A stretch of 64,000 nt of DNA from Geothrix sp. Lineage in GTDB: Bacteria > Acidobacteriota > Holophagae > Holophagales > Holophagaceae. Shown here piece by piece: positions 56,824 to 64,000 of this stretch. Each line of letters begins with the position of its first letter. The first letter of the stretch is position 1. The position numbers and the translations under genes were made by a program. The stretch spans positions 3,669,874-3,733,873 of the forward strand of contig NZ_CP126625.1 in assembly GCF_030219325.1 (NCBI RefSeq), written 5' to 3'. A model generated the notes under the pieces. It was not told where the DNA came from. It saw nothing but the letters and a program-made list of their open reading frames with translations, and made no database searches.

Positions 56824-57020
56824 CCTCCGCCCACCAGCCGCACCACCTCCAGCCGATCTCCCTCCTTCAAGGGCGTGGCGGGGTGGTCGGCCCGGCGGAT
56901 GACCTCGCCATTCAGCTCGATGGCGCTTCCGAAGGCGGGCAGCTCCAGCCAGCGGGCCAGGTCCGCCAGGGTGCCCAGATCGGGCGTCTCCCGGAGGTCG
57001 CCGTTGAGGTGCAGCTTCAC
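56820..57020 (-). CDS. thiS: ThiS/MoaD-like sulfur carrier protein
   Basis: A 66-residue beta-grasp protein starting at GTG 57020. LHLNGDLRE at the start, AIELNGEVIRR in the middle, LKEGDRLEVVRLVGGG at the end; the C-terminal Gly-Gly is the thiocarboxylate acceptor. Family length. It overlaps the trans-sulfuration enzyme gene by four bases, while no thiG, thiF or thiH is nearby. The sulfur may therefore go to amino acid synthesis rather than thiamine. Confidence 0.85.
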   Translation of the reverse strand: MKLHLNGDLRETPDLGTLADLARWLELPAFGSAIELNGEVIRRADHPATPLKEGDRLEVVRLVGGG

Positions 57021-58210
57021 CGCGCCACCGCCGCCGCCTGGAACCCCTTCTCCAGGTCCGCGATGAGGTCGGGCTGATCCTCGATGCCCACCGAGAAGCG
57101 CAACAGGCCGTCCGTGATGCCCAGGCGAGCCTTGACCTCCGGGGCCGTTTTTAGGTGGCTCATGCTGGCGGGGTGCTGGATGAGGCTTTCCACGCCACCC
57201 AGGCTGACGCCCCGGGTGATGACCTCCAGGGCCTCGCAGAACCGCTGCCCGGCCACCAGACCCGCCCGCAGCTCGAAGCCCACCATGGCGCCGTACCCCT
57301 TCTCCATCTGACGGACGGCGATCTCGTGCCCGGGATGGCTGGGCAGGCCCGGGTAGTCCACCCGGGCTACGTGGGGCTGCCAGAGCAGCCACTGGGCCAG
57401 GGCCTGGGCGTTGTCGGAAGCCCGCCGCACCCGCAGGGCCAATGTCTTGAGGCCGCGGTGCAACAGCCAGGAGGCCATGGGATCCAGGGTGGGACCCAGG
57501 ATCTTCGCGAGGTGCCAGCAGGCCACGATGTCAGCCTCGGGCCCCGCGATGACGCCGGCCACCAGGTCCGAGTGCCCCCCCAGGTACTTGGTGGCGGAAG
57601 CCACGCTGAGGTCGATGCCGAAGGCCAGGGGCCGAGTGTGGATGGGGCTGGGGAAGGTGTTGTCGGCCACGGTGCGGACACCGTGCTTCTTCCCGAGGGC
57701 CGCGACGCCCGCCAGGTCCGTCAGGGCCAGGGTGGGGTTGGAGGGGGTCTCCACCCAGATCATCCGGGTCTCCGGCTGGAGCGCGGCCTCCCACTCGGCC
57801 AGGTCCAGGGTGTTCTGCACCCAGGTCACCTTCAGGCCCCGCTCGGCCTCCCAGCGGCGGATGAGCTGTTCCGTGCCCAGGTAGATGGCGGCGGGGGCCA
57901 CCAGGTGGTCGCCCGGCTTCAGCAGGGCCTCGAACACCAGGGCGAAGGCCGCCATGCCGGAGGCCGTCGCCAGGGCCCGCTCCGCGCCCTCGAGTTCGGC
58001 GAGTACCGCCTCGACCTCGCTGGTGTTGGGATTGCCCCACCGCGTGTAGAAGGCCGGCGGTTCGACGCTGGCGGAGAACTCGGCGCCCTCGCTGTTCTCC
58101 ATCAGCTGGAAGACCGAGGTCTGGAAGATGGGTGTGGTCACGGCCCGGGTGGTGTTGAAGCGCTTCCCGGCGTGGATGGCGGTGGTGGTGGGTCCCCAGG
58201 GCTTGGGCAT
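57017..58210 (-). CDS. PLP-dependent trans-sulfuration/sulfhydrylase enzyme (MetB/MetC/MetZ family)
   Basis: A 397-residue Cys/Met-metabolism PLP enzyme. YTRWGNPNTSEVE (near 54) and LATASGMAAFA bind the cofactor phosphate, VETPSNPTLALTDL and ADNTFPSP hold the ring, and the Schiff-base Lys lies in SVASATKYLGGHSD (near 208). The C-terminus has RGVSLGGVESLIQHPASMSH. Length and motifs fit cystathionine gamma-synthase or O-succinylhomoserine sulfhydrylase; motifs alone do not separate them. Overlap with thiS hints that the sulfur donor is a carrier thiocarboxylate. Confidence 0.85.
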   Translation of the reverse strand: MPKPWGPTTTAIHAGKRFNTTRAVTTPIFQTSVFQLMENSEGAEFSASVEPPAFYTRWGNPNTSEVEAVLAELEGAERALATASGMAAFALVFEALLKPGDHLVAPAAIYLGTEQLIRRWEAERGLKVTWVQNTLDLAEWEAALQPETRMIWVETPSNPTLALTDLAGVAALGKKHGVRTVADNTFPSPIHTRPLAFGIDLSVASATKYLGGHSDLVAGVIAGPEADIVACWHLAKILGPTLDPMASWLLHRGLKTLALRVRRASDNAQALAQWLLWQPHVARVDYPGLPSHPGHEIAVRQMEKGYGAMVGFELRAGLVAGQRFCEALEVITRGVSLGGVESLIQHPASMSHLKTAPEVKARLGITDGLLRFSVGIEDQPDLIADLEKGFQAAAVAR

Positions 58211-58245
58211 CGTGAACTCCGGCCCTCAGAATAGACGCGTCCTGG

Positions 58246-58533
58246 CTACCGCTTCCAGAACACGATGGCCAGAGCCACCACGGCGAAGGCGATGACGGTG
58301 ATGAGCCGCCAGACGGTGGGGCGGTCGTCCGGCAGGTCGTAGGGACCGCGATCCTCCAGGGCCGCCCGGGTCAGCTCATCCTCCGGAGCCGGCACCAGCC
58401 CGCGGCAATCCACGCAGCGGAAGGGCTCGCCGGGCGTTTCGACGGCGTCCACGACGGAACACCCGCACGTCTGGCAGACGTGCACCACGCCCGGATGGTA
58501 GGCCTCAAGGGCGGCGGGGATCTCGTTCGTCAT
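58246..58533 (-). CDS. Zinc-ribbon protein with C-terminal membrane helix
   Basis: A 95-residue protein. CQTCGC (near 20) and CVDC (near 40) form a four-Cys zinc ribbon, then an acidic linker, then one membrane helix VWRLITVIAFAVVALAIVFWKR at the C-terminus. It lies between gatB and the trans-sulfuration gene with short spacers. No known function. Confidence 0.65.
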   Translation of the reverse strand: MTNEIPAALEAYHPGVVHVCQTCGCSVVDAVETPGEPFRCVDCRGLVPAPEDELTRAALEDRGPYDLPDDRPTVWRLITVIAFAVVALAIVFWKR

Positions 58534-58554
58534 GAGCCCAGCATGGGGCGGGGG

Positions 58555-60015
58555 TCAGGGTTTGGCCAGGGCCTCGGCCAACACCTCGGTGACAAGCTTC
58601 GCATCCAGTCGTCCCTGGCCCGCCTTGAGGACCTGGCCCACGAGGAAGCCCTTGAGGCTCTCCTTGCCACCCCGGACCTGGGCCACGGGGCCCGGGTTCG
58701 CGTCCAGCACCTGGGCCACCAGCGCCTCGATGGCCCCCCGATCACTCACCTGGGCCAGCCCCCGCGCGGCCACGATGGCCTCGGCGGGCCCTTCGCCGGC
58801 CAGGAGGGCGGGGAAGACCTGGTCCTTGGCGGCGCCGAAGCCCAGGGTCCGCGCCTCCACGAGCCGGACCAGGCCGGCCAGGGCCTCCGGCGTGATGGGG
58901 AAGGCTTCGATGGTGGTCCCCCGCTCGTTGAGGGTGCGGCTCACCTCCCCCAGCATCCAGGCGGCGGCACCGCGACCCGAGCCGCTCAGACTCGTCACCG
59001 CCTCGAAGTAGGCGGCGAAGGCCGGGCTCTGGGCCAGGGTCTGGGCCTCGTCCAGGCCCAGGCCGTGGGCCTCGCGCCAGCGGCGGATGCGCCGCTCCGG
59101 CAGCTCGGGCAGGGCCGCCCGGGCGGCCTCGATCTCCGCCGGCTCCACCGCGAGCAGGGGCAGGTCGGGCTCCGGGAAATAGCGATAGTCCATGGCCGCC
59201 TCCTTGGTCCGCTGGGCCCGGGTCTCCCCCGCCGCGGCATCCCAACCCCGGGTCTCCATCTGCACGGCCCCGCCCCCTTCGAGCAGGGCCATCTGCCGCT
59301 CGAGCTCGTGCTCCAGGGCCTGGCGGACGAAGCGGAAGGAATTCAGGTTCTTCACCTCGACGCGGGTGCCGAAGGCCGCCGATCCGGAGGGGCGGATGCT
59401 GACATTGGCGTCACAGCGGAAGCTGCCCTCCTCCAGGTTCCCGTCGCAGATGCCCAGGCCCACCACCAGCCGGTGGAGGGTCTTGAGGTAGTCGGAGGCC
59501 TCGGCGGCGCTGCGAAGGTCAGGCGCCCCCACGACCTCGAGGAGGGGCACCCCGGCCCGGTTCAGATCCACGTGGCTGGCACTCCCTTCCAGATCATGGT
59601 GGCTCTTCCCCGCATCCTCCTCCAGGTGGGCCCGTTCGATCCGGATCCGCACGGGACCTTCCGCTCCCCGCACCCGGGCATCGCCGGGGATGTCCAGGTG
59701 GCCAGCCTCCACCAGGGCCACGGGTCCCTGGGTGATCTGGTACCCCTTCGGGAGGTCCGGATAGAAATACTGCTTGCGGTAGAAGGCACTGCGAGGCCGG
59801 ATCTCCGCCTCCACGGCCAACCCCAGGGCCAGCGCCATGCGCACGGCCTCAGCATTCAGGGCCGGCAGGGCACCGGGCAGCCCAAGACACACCGGGCAGG
59901 TGAGGCTGTTGGGAGGGGCGCCGGTCAGGTTCCGGCAGGCACAGAACATTTTGGACCGGGTCCGCAGCTGGACGTGCACCTCCAAACCGATCACCGCTTC
60001 ATACCCGGGCTTCAT
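58555..60015 (-). CDS. gatB: Aspartyl/glutamyl-tRNA amidotransferase subunit B
   Basis: A 486-residue GatB. VIGLEVHVQL near the start, zinc ligands in FCACRN and TCPVC (near 25-43), YFYPDLPKGYQITQ, and the CDANVSIRP motif are diagnostic. The C-terminal YqeY-like tail domain is complete. With GatA and GatC, encoded elsewhere, it converts Glu-tRNA(Gln) and Asp-tRNA(Asn) to the amides. AGGAG precedes the ATG. It follows mnmE by 33 bases in the origin-proximal run. Confidence 0.96.
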   Translation of the reverse strand: MKPGYEAVIGLEVHVQLRTRSKMFCACRNLTGAPPNSLTCPVCLGLPGALPALNAEAVRMALALGLAVEAEIRPRSAFYRKQYFYPDLPKGYQITQGPVALVEAGHLDIPGDARVRGAEGPVRIRIERAHLEEDAGKSHHDLEGSASHVDLNRAGVPLLEVVGAPDLRSAAEASDYLKTLHRLVVGLGICDGNLEEGSFRCDANVSIRPSGSAAFGTRVEVKNLNSFRFVRQALEHELERQMALLEGGGAVQMETRGWDAAAGETRAQRTKEAAMDYRYFPEPDLPLLAVEPAEIEAARAALPELPERRIRRWREAHGLGLDEAQTLAQSPAFAAYFEAVTSLSGSGRGAAAWMLGEVSRTLNERGTTIEAFPITPEALAGLVRLVEARTLGFGAAKDQVFPALLAGEGPAEAIVAARGLAQVSDRGAIEALVAQVLDANPGPVAQVRGGKESLKGFLVGQVLKAGQGRLDAKLVTEVLAEALAKP

Positions 60016-60048
60016 CGCGACTCCTGGGCTCAGTCTACTTCGGCCGGC

Positions 60049-61353
60049 CTACTTCCCGAGGCAGAAGCCGCTGAAGAGCGCATCCAGGGCGCTTTCGGCC
60101 CGATCCTCGCCCGTGAGCCGGGCCAGCAGGCCCCAGGCACCCTGCAGGAGGGAGGCCGGCAGCTCGGGGGGACAGCCCGGGTCCAGTTCCAGCAGCAGGT
60201 CCAGCTGCCGCGTCAGGTCATCCAGCAGCGCCACCTGGCGGTCGGTGGCCAGCGCCCCGAGGCAGGCGTCGGGCGCGAGGCCGCCCAGCAGTCGTTCCTT
60301 GAGGGCCGCCTCCAGGGCATCCAGGTCCCCCAGTTGTGCGGCGATGGCCACGCCTGGGGCCTCCGCCAGGTCCGCAAACGTGCGGACCTCCAGCACCTTC
60401 GCCCGGAAGGGGAGGAGGGCGGCATCCACCGGGGCCGAGGCCACCTCGCCGACGGGCACCAGGTGGAGGATCAGGTCGGCGTTCTCCAGGAGGGGCCCCA
60501 CCCGGGCCATCCCCAGGCGCTCCACCGGGTCCTGGGATTCCCGGAGTCCCGCCGTGTCGAAGAGCCGCAAGGGCAGGCCCCGCCATTCACAGCGGACCTC
60601 GATGGTGTCCCGCGTGGTGCCCGGGATCTCGGTGACGATGGCCCGGTCCTCGCCGGCCAGGGCGTTGAAGAGGGTGCTCTTGCCGGCATTGGGGCGCCCC
60701 ACCAGGGCCAGGCGGAGGCCGTCCTGGAGGCGCCGGGAGGCCCTGGCCCGGGACCGTTCCACGTGGAACCGCGCTGCCAGCGGCGCCAGCTCGATGGCCA
60801 AGTCCTTTTGATTCAACGAAATTCCCTCTTCTTCCCCGTAATCCACCGCCGCCTCGGCCCGGGCCATCCAGGGGGTCAGGCTGTGGCGGGCCCCGGAGAT
60901 CCAGTCGGGCAGGGATCCGGCCCGGGCCTGGGCCAGGCGGAGCTGGGTGTCCGTCTCCGCACCCACCAGGTCCCGCAGGGCCTCGGCCTCCAGCAGGCCC
61001 TGCCTGCCGTTCAGCAGGGCCCGGCGGGTGAACTCCCCGGGCTCGGCCAACCGTGCGCCCAGGGTGCCCAGGTGGGCCAGGAGGCGCCGCACCAGCAGGG
61101 GATTGCCGTGGGTCTGCAACTCCACGATGTCTTCGCCGGTGTAGCTGTCGGGCCCGGGGAAGAAGAGCACCAGGGCCCGCTCCCGGAAGCCGTCCCAGGC
61201 CAGCGTGCGCACGGCGGCCTTCCGGGGGGCCGGCAGCGCGACGAGGGGGGCCAGCAGACCGGGCAGGCCGGGCCCGGAGACCCGCACCACCGCCACCGCA
61301 GCGGGCAGCAGCGGGGTCGCGGGCGCGCAGATGGGATCGGCGGTCGGATGCAC
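60049..61353 (-). CDS. mnmE: tRNA modification GTPase MnmE (TrmE)
   Basis: A 434-residue GTPase that with MnmG makes the cmnm5U34 modification. N-terminal tetrahydrofolate-binding domain (to about 115) with SYTGEDIVELQTHG, helical domain, G domain with GRPNAGKSTLFN (near 218), GTTRDT and DTAGLRES, and the C-terminal FCLGK (usual FCIGK) with the catalytic Cys. GTG 61353 start. The DNA between codons for RFHVERSR carries a parS palindrome, so this stretch is doubly constrained. Confidence 0.95.
   Translation of the reverse strand: MHPTADPICAPATPLLPAAVAVVRVSGPGLPGLLAPLVALPAPRKAAVRTLAWDGFRERALVLFFPGPDSYTGEDIVELQTHGNPLLVRRLLAHLGTLGARLAEPGEFTRRALLNGRQGLLEAEALRDLVGAETDTQLRLAQARAGSLPDWISGARHSLTPWMARAEAAVDYGEEEGISLNQKDLAIELAPLAARFHVERSRARASRRLQDGLRLALVGRPNAGKSTLFNALAGEDRAIVTEIPGTTRDTIEVRCEWRGLPLRLFDTAGLRESQDPVERLGMARVGPLLENADLILHLVPVGEVASAPVDAALLPFRAKVLEVRTFADLAEAPGVAIAAQLGDLDALEAALKERLLGGLAPDACLGALATDRQVALLDDLTRQLDLLLELDPGCPPELPASLLQGAWGLLARLTGEDRAESALDALFSGFCLGK
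60755..60770. other. parS-like centromere site, copy 2, inside mnmE
   Basis: CGTTCCACGTGGAACC carries the same perfect 14-base palindrome GTTCCACGTGGAAC (60756-60769) as the site at 50520. It lies within the coding sequence of mnmE (codons for FHVE), about 10.2 kb from copy 1 and about 3 kb from rpmH. Confidence 0.8.
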
Positions 61354-61362
61354 CGAGCCAGT

Positions 61363-61827
61363 CTACTTCCGGAACACCTTCACCGGCTTGAAGGTGCCGG
61401 TGCCCTCGCTTTCGGTACCCAGGCCCGCTTCGCGGCTTACGACGAGATGCACCCAGCGCCGCTCGCGGGCGCTCAGGGCGCCCAGGGTGTGGCTGCCCAG
61501 CTCGCGGGCCTTGGCGGCGGCGAACTGGCCCATGGCCATCACCTCCTGCATGCGGAACAGGCGGGCACCCTTCACGTCCAGGTAGGCCAGCTTCTGGTCC
61601 TCGCGCTCGCCCTGGACCTCATGGATCAGGAACTGCAGGGCATCCAGGGCCACGCCGCGGTTCGCTCCCAGGTGGGAGGCATCCGGGCCGGAAACCGCCA
61701 CGCGGTTGGGAAAGGCCTCTTCGTCGCCGGAGGGCGAAAAGCGGGCCTCCAGCGTCAGGCCGAGCTGCTGGCCCCAGCGGGTGATGAGCTCGGGGACGGA
61801 CTCCAGGGTGACGCCGCTCTTCCGCAT
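61363..61827 (-). CDS. jag: Jag/KhpB-family RNA-binding protein, short form
   Basis: A 154-residue protein with a KH-like part (about 10-75, RFSPSGDEEAFPNRVAVSGPDASHLGANRGVALDALQFLIHEV) and an R3H domain (GQFAAAKARELGSHTLGALSARERRWVHLVV). The N-terminal Jag_N domain found in Firmicutes is missing. Position directly after yidC is conserved across bacteria. GGAG precedes the ATG. It probably binds RNA and helps envelope growth, as in other species. Confidence 0.88.
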   Translation of the reverse strand: MRKSGVTLESVPELITRWGQQLGLTLEARFSPSGDEEAFPNRVAVSGPDASHLGANRGVALDALQFLIHEVQGEREDQKLAYLDVKGARLFRMQEVMAMGQFAAAKARELGSHTLGALSARERRWVHLVVSREAGLGTESEGTGTFKPVKVFRK

Positions 61828-61836
61828 GGCGGACTC

Positions 61837-63384
61837 CTACACGGTGATGGGCTGGGGCTGATAGGACCGCATGATCCACCAGGTCTGGAACAGGCCGATG
61901 AGGTTGAACACGAAATAGTAGATCACCAGGCCGGCGGCGCTCTGGGCGAAGAAGAAGGTCATCATCGCGGGCATCAGCACCAGCATCATCTTGCGCTGGG
62001 CGGGATCACCCACGGCGGGCGTCATGTACTGCTGCGCGAACATGGAGGCGCCCATCAGCACGGGGTAGATGAAGTAGGGGTCGCGGACGGACAAATCGGT
62101 GATCCAGCCGAAGAAGGGCGCGTGGCGCAGCTCGAAGACGTTGTTGAGCATGGACCAGAGGGCCAGGAAGATGGGCATCTGCAGCAGCATGGGCAGGCAG
62201 CCGCCCATGGGGTTGTGGCCGTTCTTCTTGTAGAGGGCCATCAGCTCCTTCTGCATCTCGGCCTTCTTCGTCATGTCGCTGCCGAACTTCTCGTACTTGG
62301 CCTGGATGGCCTTCTGGTGCGGCTCGAAGTCCTTCATGCGGAGCATGGAGATGGTCTGCTTGGCGGACAGGTGCCACATGAAGAGGACGCGGATGATGAA
62401 CGTGAAGACCACGATGGACCAGCCCCAGTTGCCCACGACGGCGTGGACCTTCTTGAGGATCCAGAAGAGCAGGTGGGACACGGCGCCGAAGAAGCCGTAG
62501 TCGATGACCTGGGTGAAGGGCTTCTCGAAGGCCAGGAGCGGCTCCGCCTGCTTGGGCCCCAGGTAGAGCAGGGCTTCGGCCCGGCCAGCCTGGGGCAGCA
62601 GGGCATAGCCCTGGGCCTCGCGGGCCGCGGGGCGCGGCAGCTTCCAGAGGGCGGCGAAGTAGTGGTTCTGCTGGGCCTTCTCGTCCTTGCCGAGACCGGC
62701 GTCCAGGCCGAGGCGCTCGGAGGAGGGTGGCAGCACCTTGCGCTTGGCGCCCAGGAAGCTGAAGAAGGGATCATGCAGCATCTCCGCCCAGGTCACGGCC
62801 TCGATGCCTTTTTCGGTGAGCGTGAAGACCCGGCCCAGCTGCTTCACGGGCGCGTCGGTGGTGGGGTTCTGGATCAGCTCCAGTGGCGCGTTTCCGGGGG
62901 AGGTCGCCTCCACCTTCAGGCTGTGACCGCGCTCCGGAACCAGGTAGCTGAGCCGTTCGCCGGTGGCGTTCTCGAAGATGACGAGGGTGCCCGCCGGTGC
63001 CGACTCCTGGCGCACCGTCTCGAACCCGACCCCCTTCAGGGTGCCGAGCCCCGCGAAGGCCTCCGGGAAGAAGCGCGTGCCGTCCTGCTTCCAGACCACC
63101 TGCTTGAGGGCCCCGGTGGCCACCTGCCAGGTGAGCTTGAGCTCCTGGGAGGCCACCGTGTGGGTGGCGGCAGGATCCGCGGCCTTCGGGCCGCCCGGGG
63201 TCGAGGCGGCGGGCAGCGCCACGGGCGTGGGTGCCACGGCCTGCTCGACCTTGGGGCTGGCCGGTGCGGCCTGCTGCGTCTCCACCTTGGGAGCGGGCTT
63301 GGCGTAGCGGGAGCTCAGCCAGAACTGGCCGCCGAGCAGGATCATGCTGCCGACGACGAAGAGGAGGACATTGCGGTTGTTCAT
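61837..63384 (-). CDS. yidC: Membrane protein insertase YidC
   Basis: A 515-residue Gram-negative-type YidC: N-terminal membrane anchor (NRNVLLFVVGSMILLGGQFWL), a proline-rich linker, the large periplasmic beta domain (about 75-310), then five-helix insertase core with WSIVVFTFIIRVLFMWHLSAKQTISMLRMKDFEP, where the conserved hydrophilic-groove Arg lies, and KKNGHNPMGGCLPMLLQMPIF. Its ATG overlaps the rnpA stop (ATGA). It inserts membrane proteins alone or with Sec. Confidence 0.97.
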   Translation of the reverse strand: MNNRNVLLFVVGSMILLGGQFWLSSRYAKPAPKVETQQAAPASPKVEQAVAPTPVALPAASTPGGPKAADPAATHTVASQELKLTWQVATGALKQVVWKQDGTRFFPEAFAGLGTLKGVGFETVRQESAPAGTLVIFENATGERLSYLVPERGHSLKVEATSPGNAPLELIQNPTTDAPVKQLGRVFTLTEKGIEAVTWAEMLHDPFFSFLGAKRKVLPPSSERLGLDAGLGKDEKAQQNHYFAALWKLPRPAAREAQGYALLPQAGRAEALLYLGPKQAEPLLAFEKPFTQVIDYGFFGAVSHLLFWILKKVHAVVGNWGWSIVVFTFIIRVLFMWHLSAKQTISMLRMKDFEPHQKAIQAKYEKFGSDMTKKAEMQKELMALYKKNGHNPMGGCLPMLLQMPIFLALWSMLNNVFELRHAPFFGWITDLSVRDPYFIYPVLMGASMFAQQYMTPAVGDPAQRKMMLVLMPAMMTFFFAQSAAGLVIYYFVFNLIGLFQTWWIMRSYQPQPITV

Positions 63385-63749
63385 GGGGTATCCGAGGCGG
63401 GGAGTCGACGGAGGGCCAGCCGGAGCTGGCTTTCAATGTCCTGGAAGCAGATGGTGTCAAGCGGCGGCGCCGAGCGCCCGGGTCGCACCCAGACCACCCA
63501 GGGCTGGCCCCTGAGCGGCTCCGAGCCAGCCAGGAAGGCCATCCTCACCTGGCGGCGGAAGCGATTGCGCTGGACGGCGGAGCCCGTCTTGCGGGGCGAG
63601 GTCACCAGCAGCAGCGGGCCCTCGGTTGCGGGCAGGGGCCAGGCCCGCACGTCCAGCCACGACGACTGCCCCAGCAGGGGCCGGGGCAACGGGGTGGGCA
63701 CCGCGTGGTCCTTGTGCCGAACCGTACGGAAGCGGCCTCTGTAGATCAC
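63381..63749 (-). CDS. rnpA: Ribonuclease P protein component
   Basis: A 122-residue basic protein. The RNR motif AVQRNRFRRQVRMAFLA (near 58-74) that contacts RNase P RNA is clear, and the N-terminal YRGRFRTVRHKDHAV fits the family start. It lies 9 bases after rpmH and overlaps yidC by four bases, leaving no room for the yidD often found between them. It assists RNase P RNA in 5' tRNA maturation. Confidence 0.93.
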   Translation of the reverse strand: MIYRGRFRTVRHKDHAVPTPLPRPLLGQSSWLDVRAWPLPATEGPLLLVTSPRKTGSAVQRNRFRRQVRMAFLAGSEPLRGQPWVVWVRPGRSAPPLDTICFQDIESQLRLALRRLPASDTP

Positions 63750-63758
63750 GGTCGGCGG

Positions 63759-63893
63759 CTAGAGCGCCAGGACGTGGCGACCCTTGGCGCGGCGGCGCTT
63801 GAGCACCAGGCGGCCGTTCTTGGTCTTCATGCGGCTCAGGAAGCCGTGGGTCTTGGCGCGGCGACGGTTGTTGGGCTGAAACGTGCGCTTCAT
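63759..63893 (-). CDS. rpmH: 50S ribosomal protein L34
   Basis: A 44-residue, strongly basic protein with the invariant [21 protein letters not shown] start and [16 protein letters not shown] end. ATG 63893 is preceded by GAGGTGG. As first gene of the rpmH-rnpA-yidC-jag-mnmE block it marks proximity to the replication origin, which normally lies upstream of it, that is, beyond the right end of this window. Confidence 0.98.
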   Translation of the reverse strand: MKRTFQPNNRRRAKTHGFLSRMKTKNGRLVLKRRRAKGRHVLAL

Positions 63894-63941
63894 GGTTCCA
63901 CCTCGGGGGTTCCCTCCCAGGGAGGAGAACGAACCTTTGAG

Positions 63942-63968
63942 GTTATCAGCGAGGGCTGGCGGGCTCAA
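63942..63968 (-). promoter_or_regulatory. Weak candidate promoter of rpmH
   Basis: Read on the minus strand, TTGAGC (63968-63963) is followed after 15 bases by GATAAC (63947-63942), which matches four of six -10 positions; the spacing is short. It lies about 50 bases before the rpmH start. No DnaA box was recognised in the last 100 bases. Confidence 0.35.
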
Positions 63969-64000
63969 GAGGATTTCCGCTCTCTTCCCCCAGCCGATGG

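Noticed and set aside
58480..63744. A plus-strand open frame of about 1,750 codons antisense to gatB, mnmE, jag, yidC and rnpA
   Set aside because: Its translation is low-complexity (Gly, Gln, His, Leu), crosses several clear genes, and has no family motif. It is an artefact of strong G/C third-position bias.

Overview
This window is high-GC bacterial chromosome with compact, mostly co-directional gene runs. The right end carries the classic origin-proximal block on the minus strand (rpmH, rnpA, yidC, jag, mnmE), then gatB. Two GTTCCACGTGGAAC palindromes matching bacterial parS sites lie in that half of the window (50520-50535, and 60755-60770 inside mnmE), so the origin probably sits just past the right edge. 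A Gram-negative envelope is implied by the maltoporin and the many signal peptides and lipoboxes. Composition, the DUF2059/BamE-like/SHOCT small secreted proteins and the gene mix suggest an Acidobacteriota member of the Holophagae (Geothrix-like). That taxonomic call is inference.

Layout. 1-6670: housekeeping (ribF, a TerC-family membrane protein, rsmE), a tandem pair of small secreted one-lobe proteins with a structured RNA between them, and a secreted M28 peptidase. 6795 to about 10080: an integron-type gene-cassette array without an integrase (CALIN-like). It holds short same-strand ORFs (membrane protein, DJ-1/PfpI, RibD-C/DHFR-like reductase, SnoaL/NTF2-like, VOC, GDCCVxC protein) separated by attC-like sites. 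10536-12587: small secreted or membrane proteins. 13187-20784: a tightly overlapping seven-gene operon (metallophosphoesterase, alpha/beta hydrolase, acetoacetate-decarboxylase-like, two small membrane proteins, patatin with an extra C-terminal domain, GMC oxidoreductase) that looks like a lipid or sterol oxidation system. 21202-23865: GAPDH and a secreted sugar-epimerase-fold protein.

23914-42489 is a complete maltodextrin system. Eleven minus-strand genes encode pullulanase, glucan phosphorylase, two secreted amylases, a free CBM41 domain, MalG, MalF, MalE, MalK, LamB maltoporin and a cytoplasmic alpha-glucosidase. Facing them on the plus strand are glucokinase and a LacI-family regulator, and the divergent gap holds two palindromic LacI-type operators. 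Together they take starch from surface hydrolysis through outer- and inner-membrane import to glucose 6-phosphate and glucose 1-phosphate.

42491-56823 is mixed: small conserved proteins, a PQQ-type beta-propeller, rsmB, OsmC, nrdR, lon, a two-gene membrane complex resembling cytochrome bd subunit I with a fused cytochrome c domain, ftsY, ribD and a large lipoprotein. 56820-58533 holds a ThiS-like sulfur carrier overlapping a trans-sulfuration enzyme, and a zinc-ribbon membrane protein. No tRNA, rRNA, CRISPR array or insertion sequence was seen.
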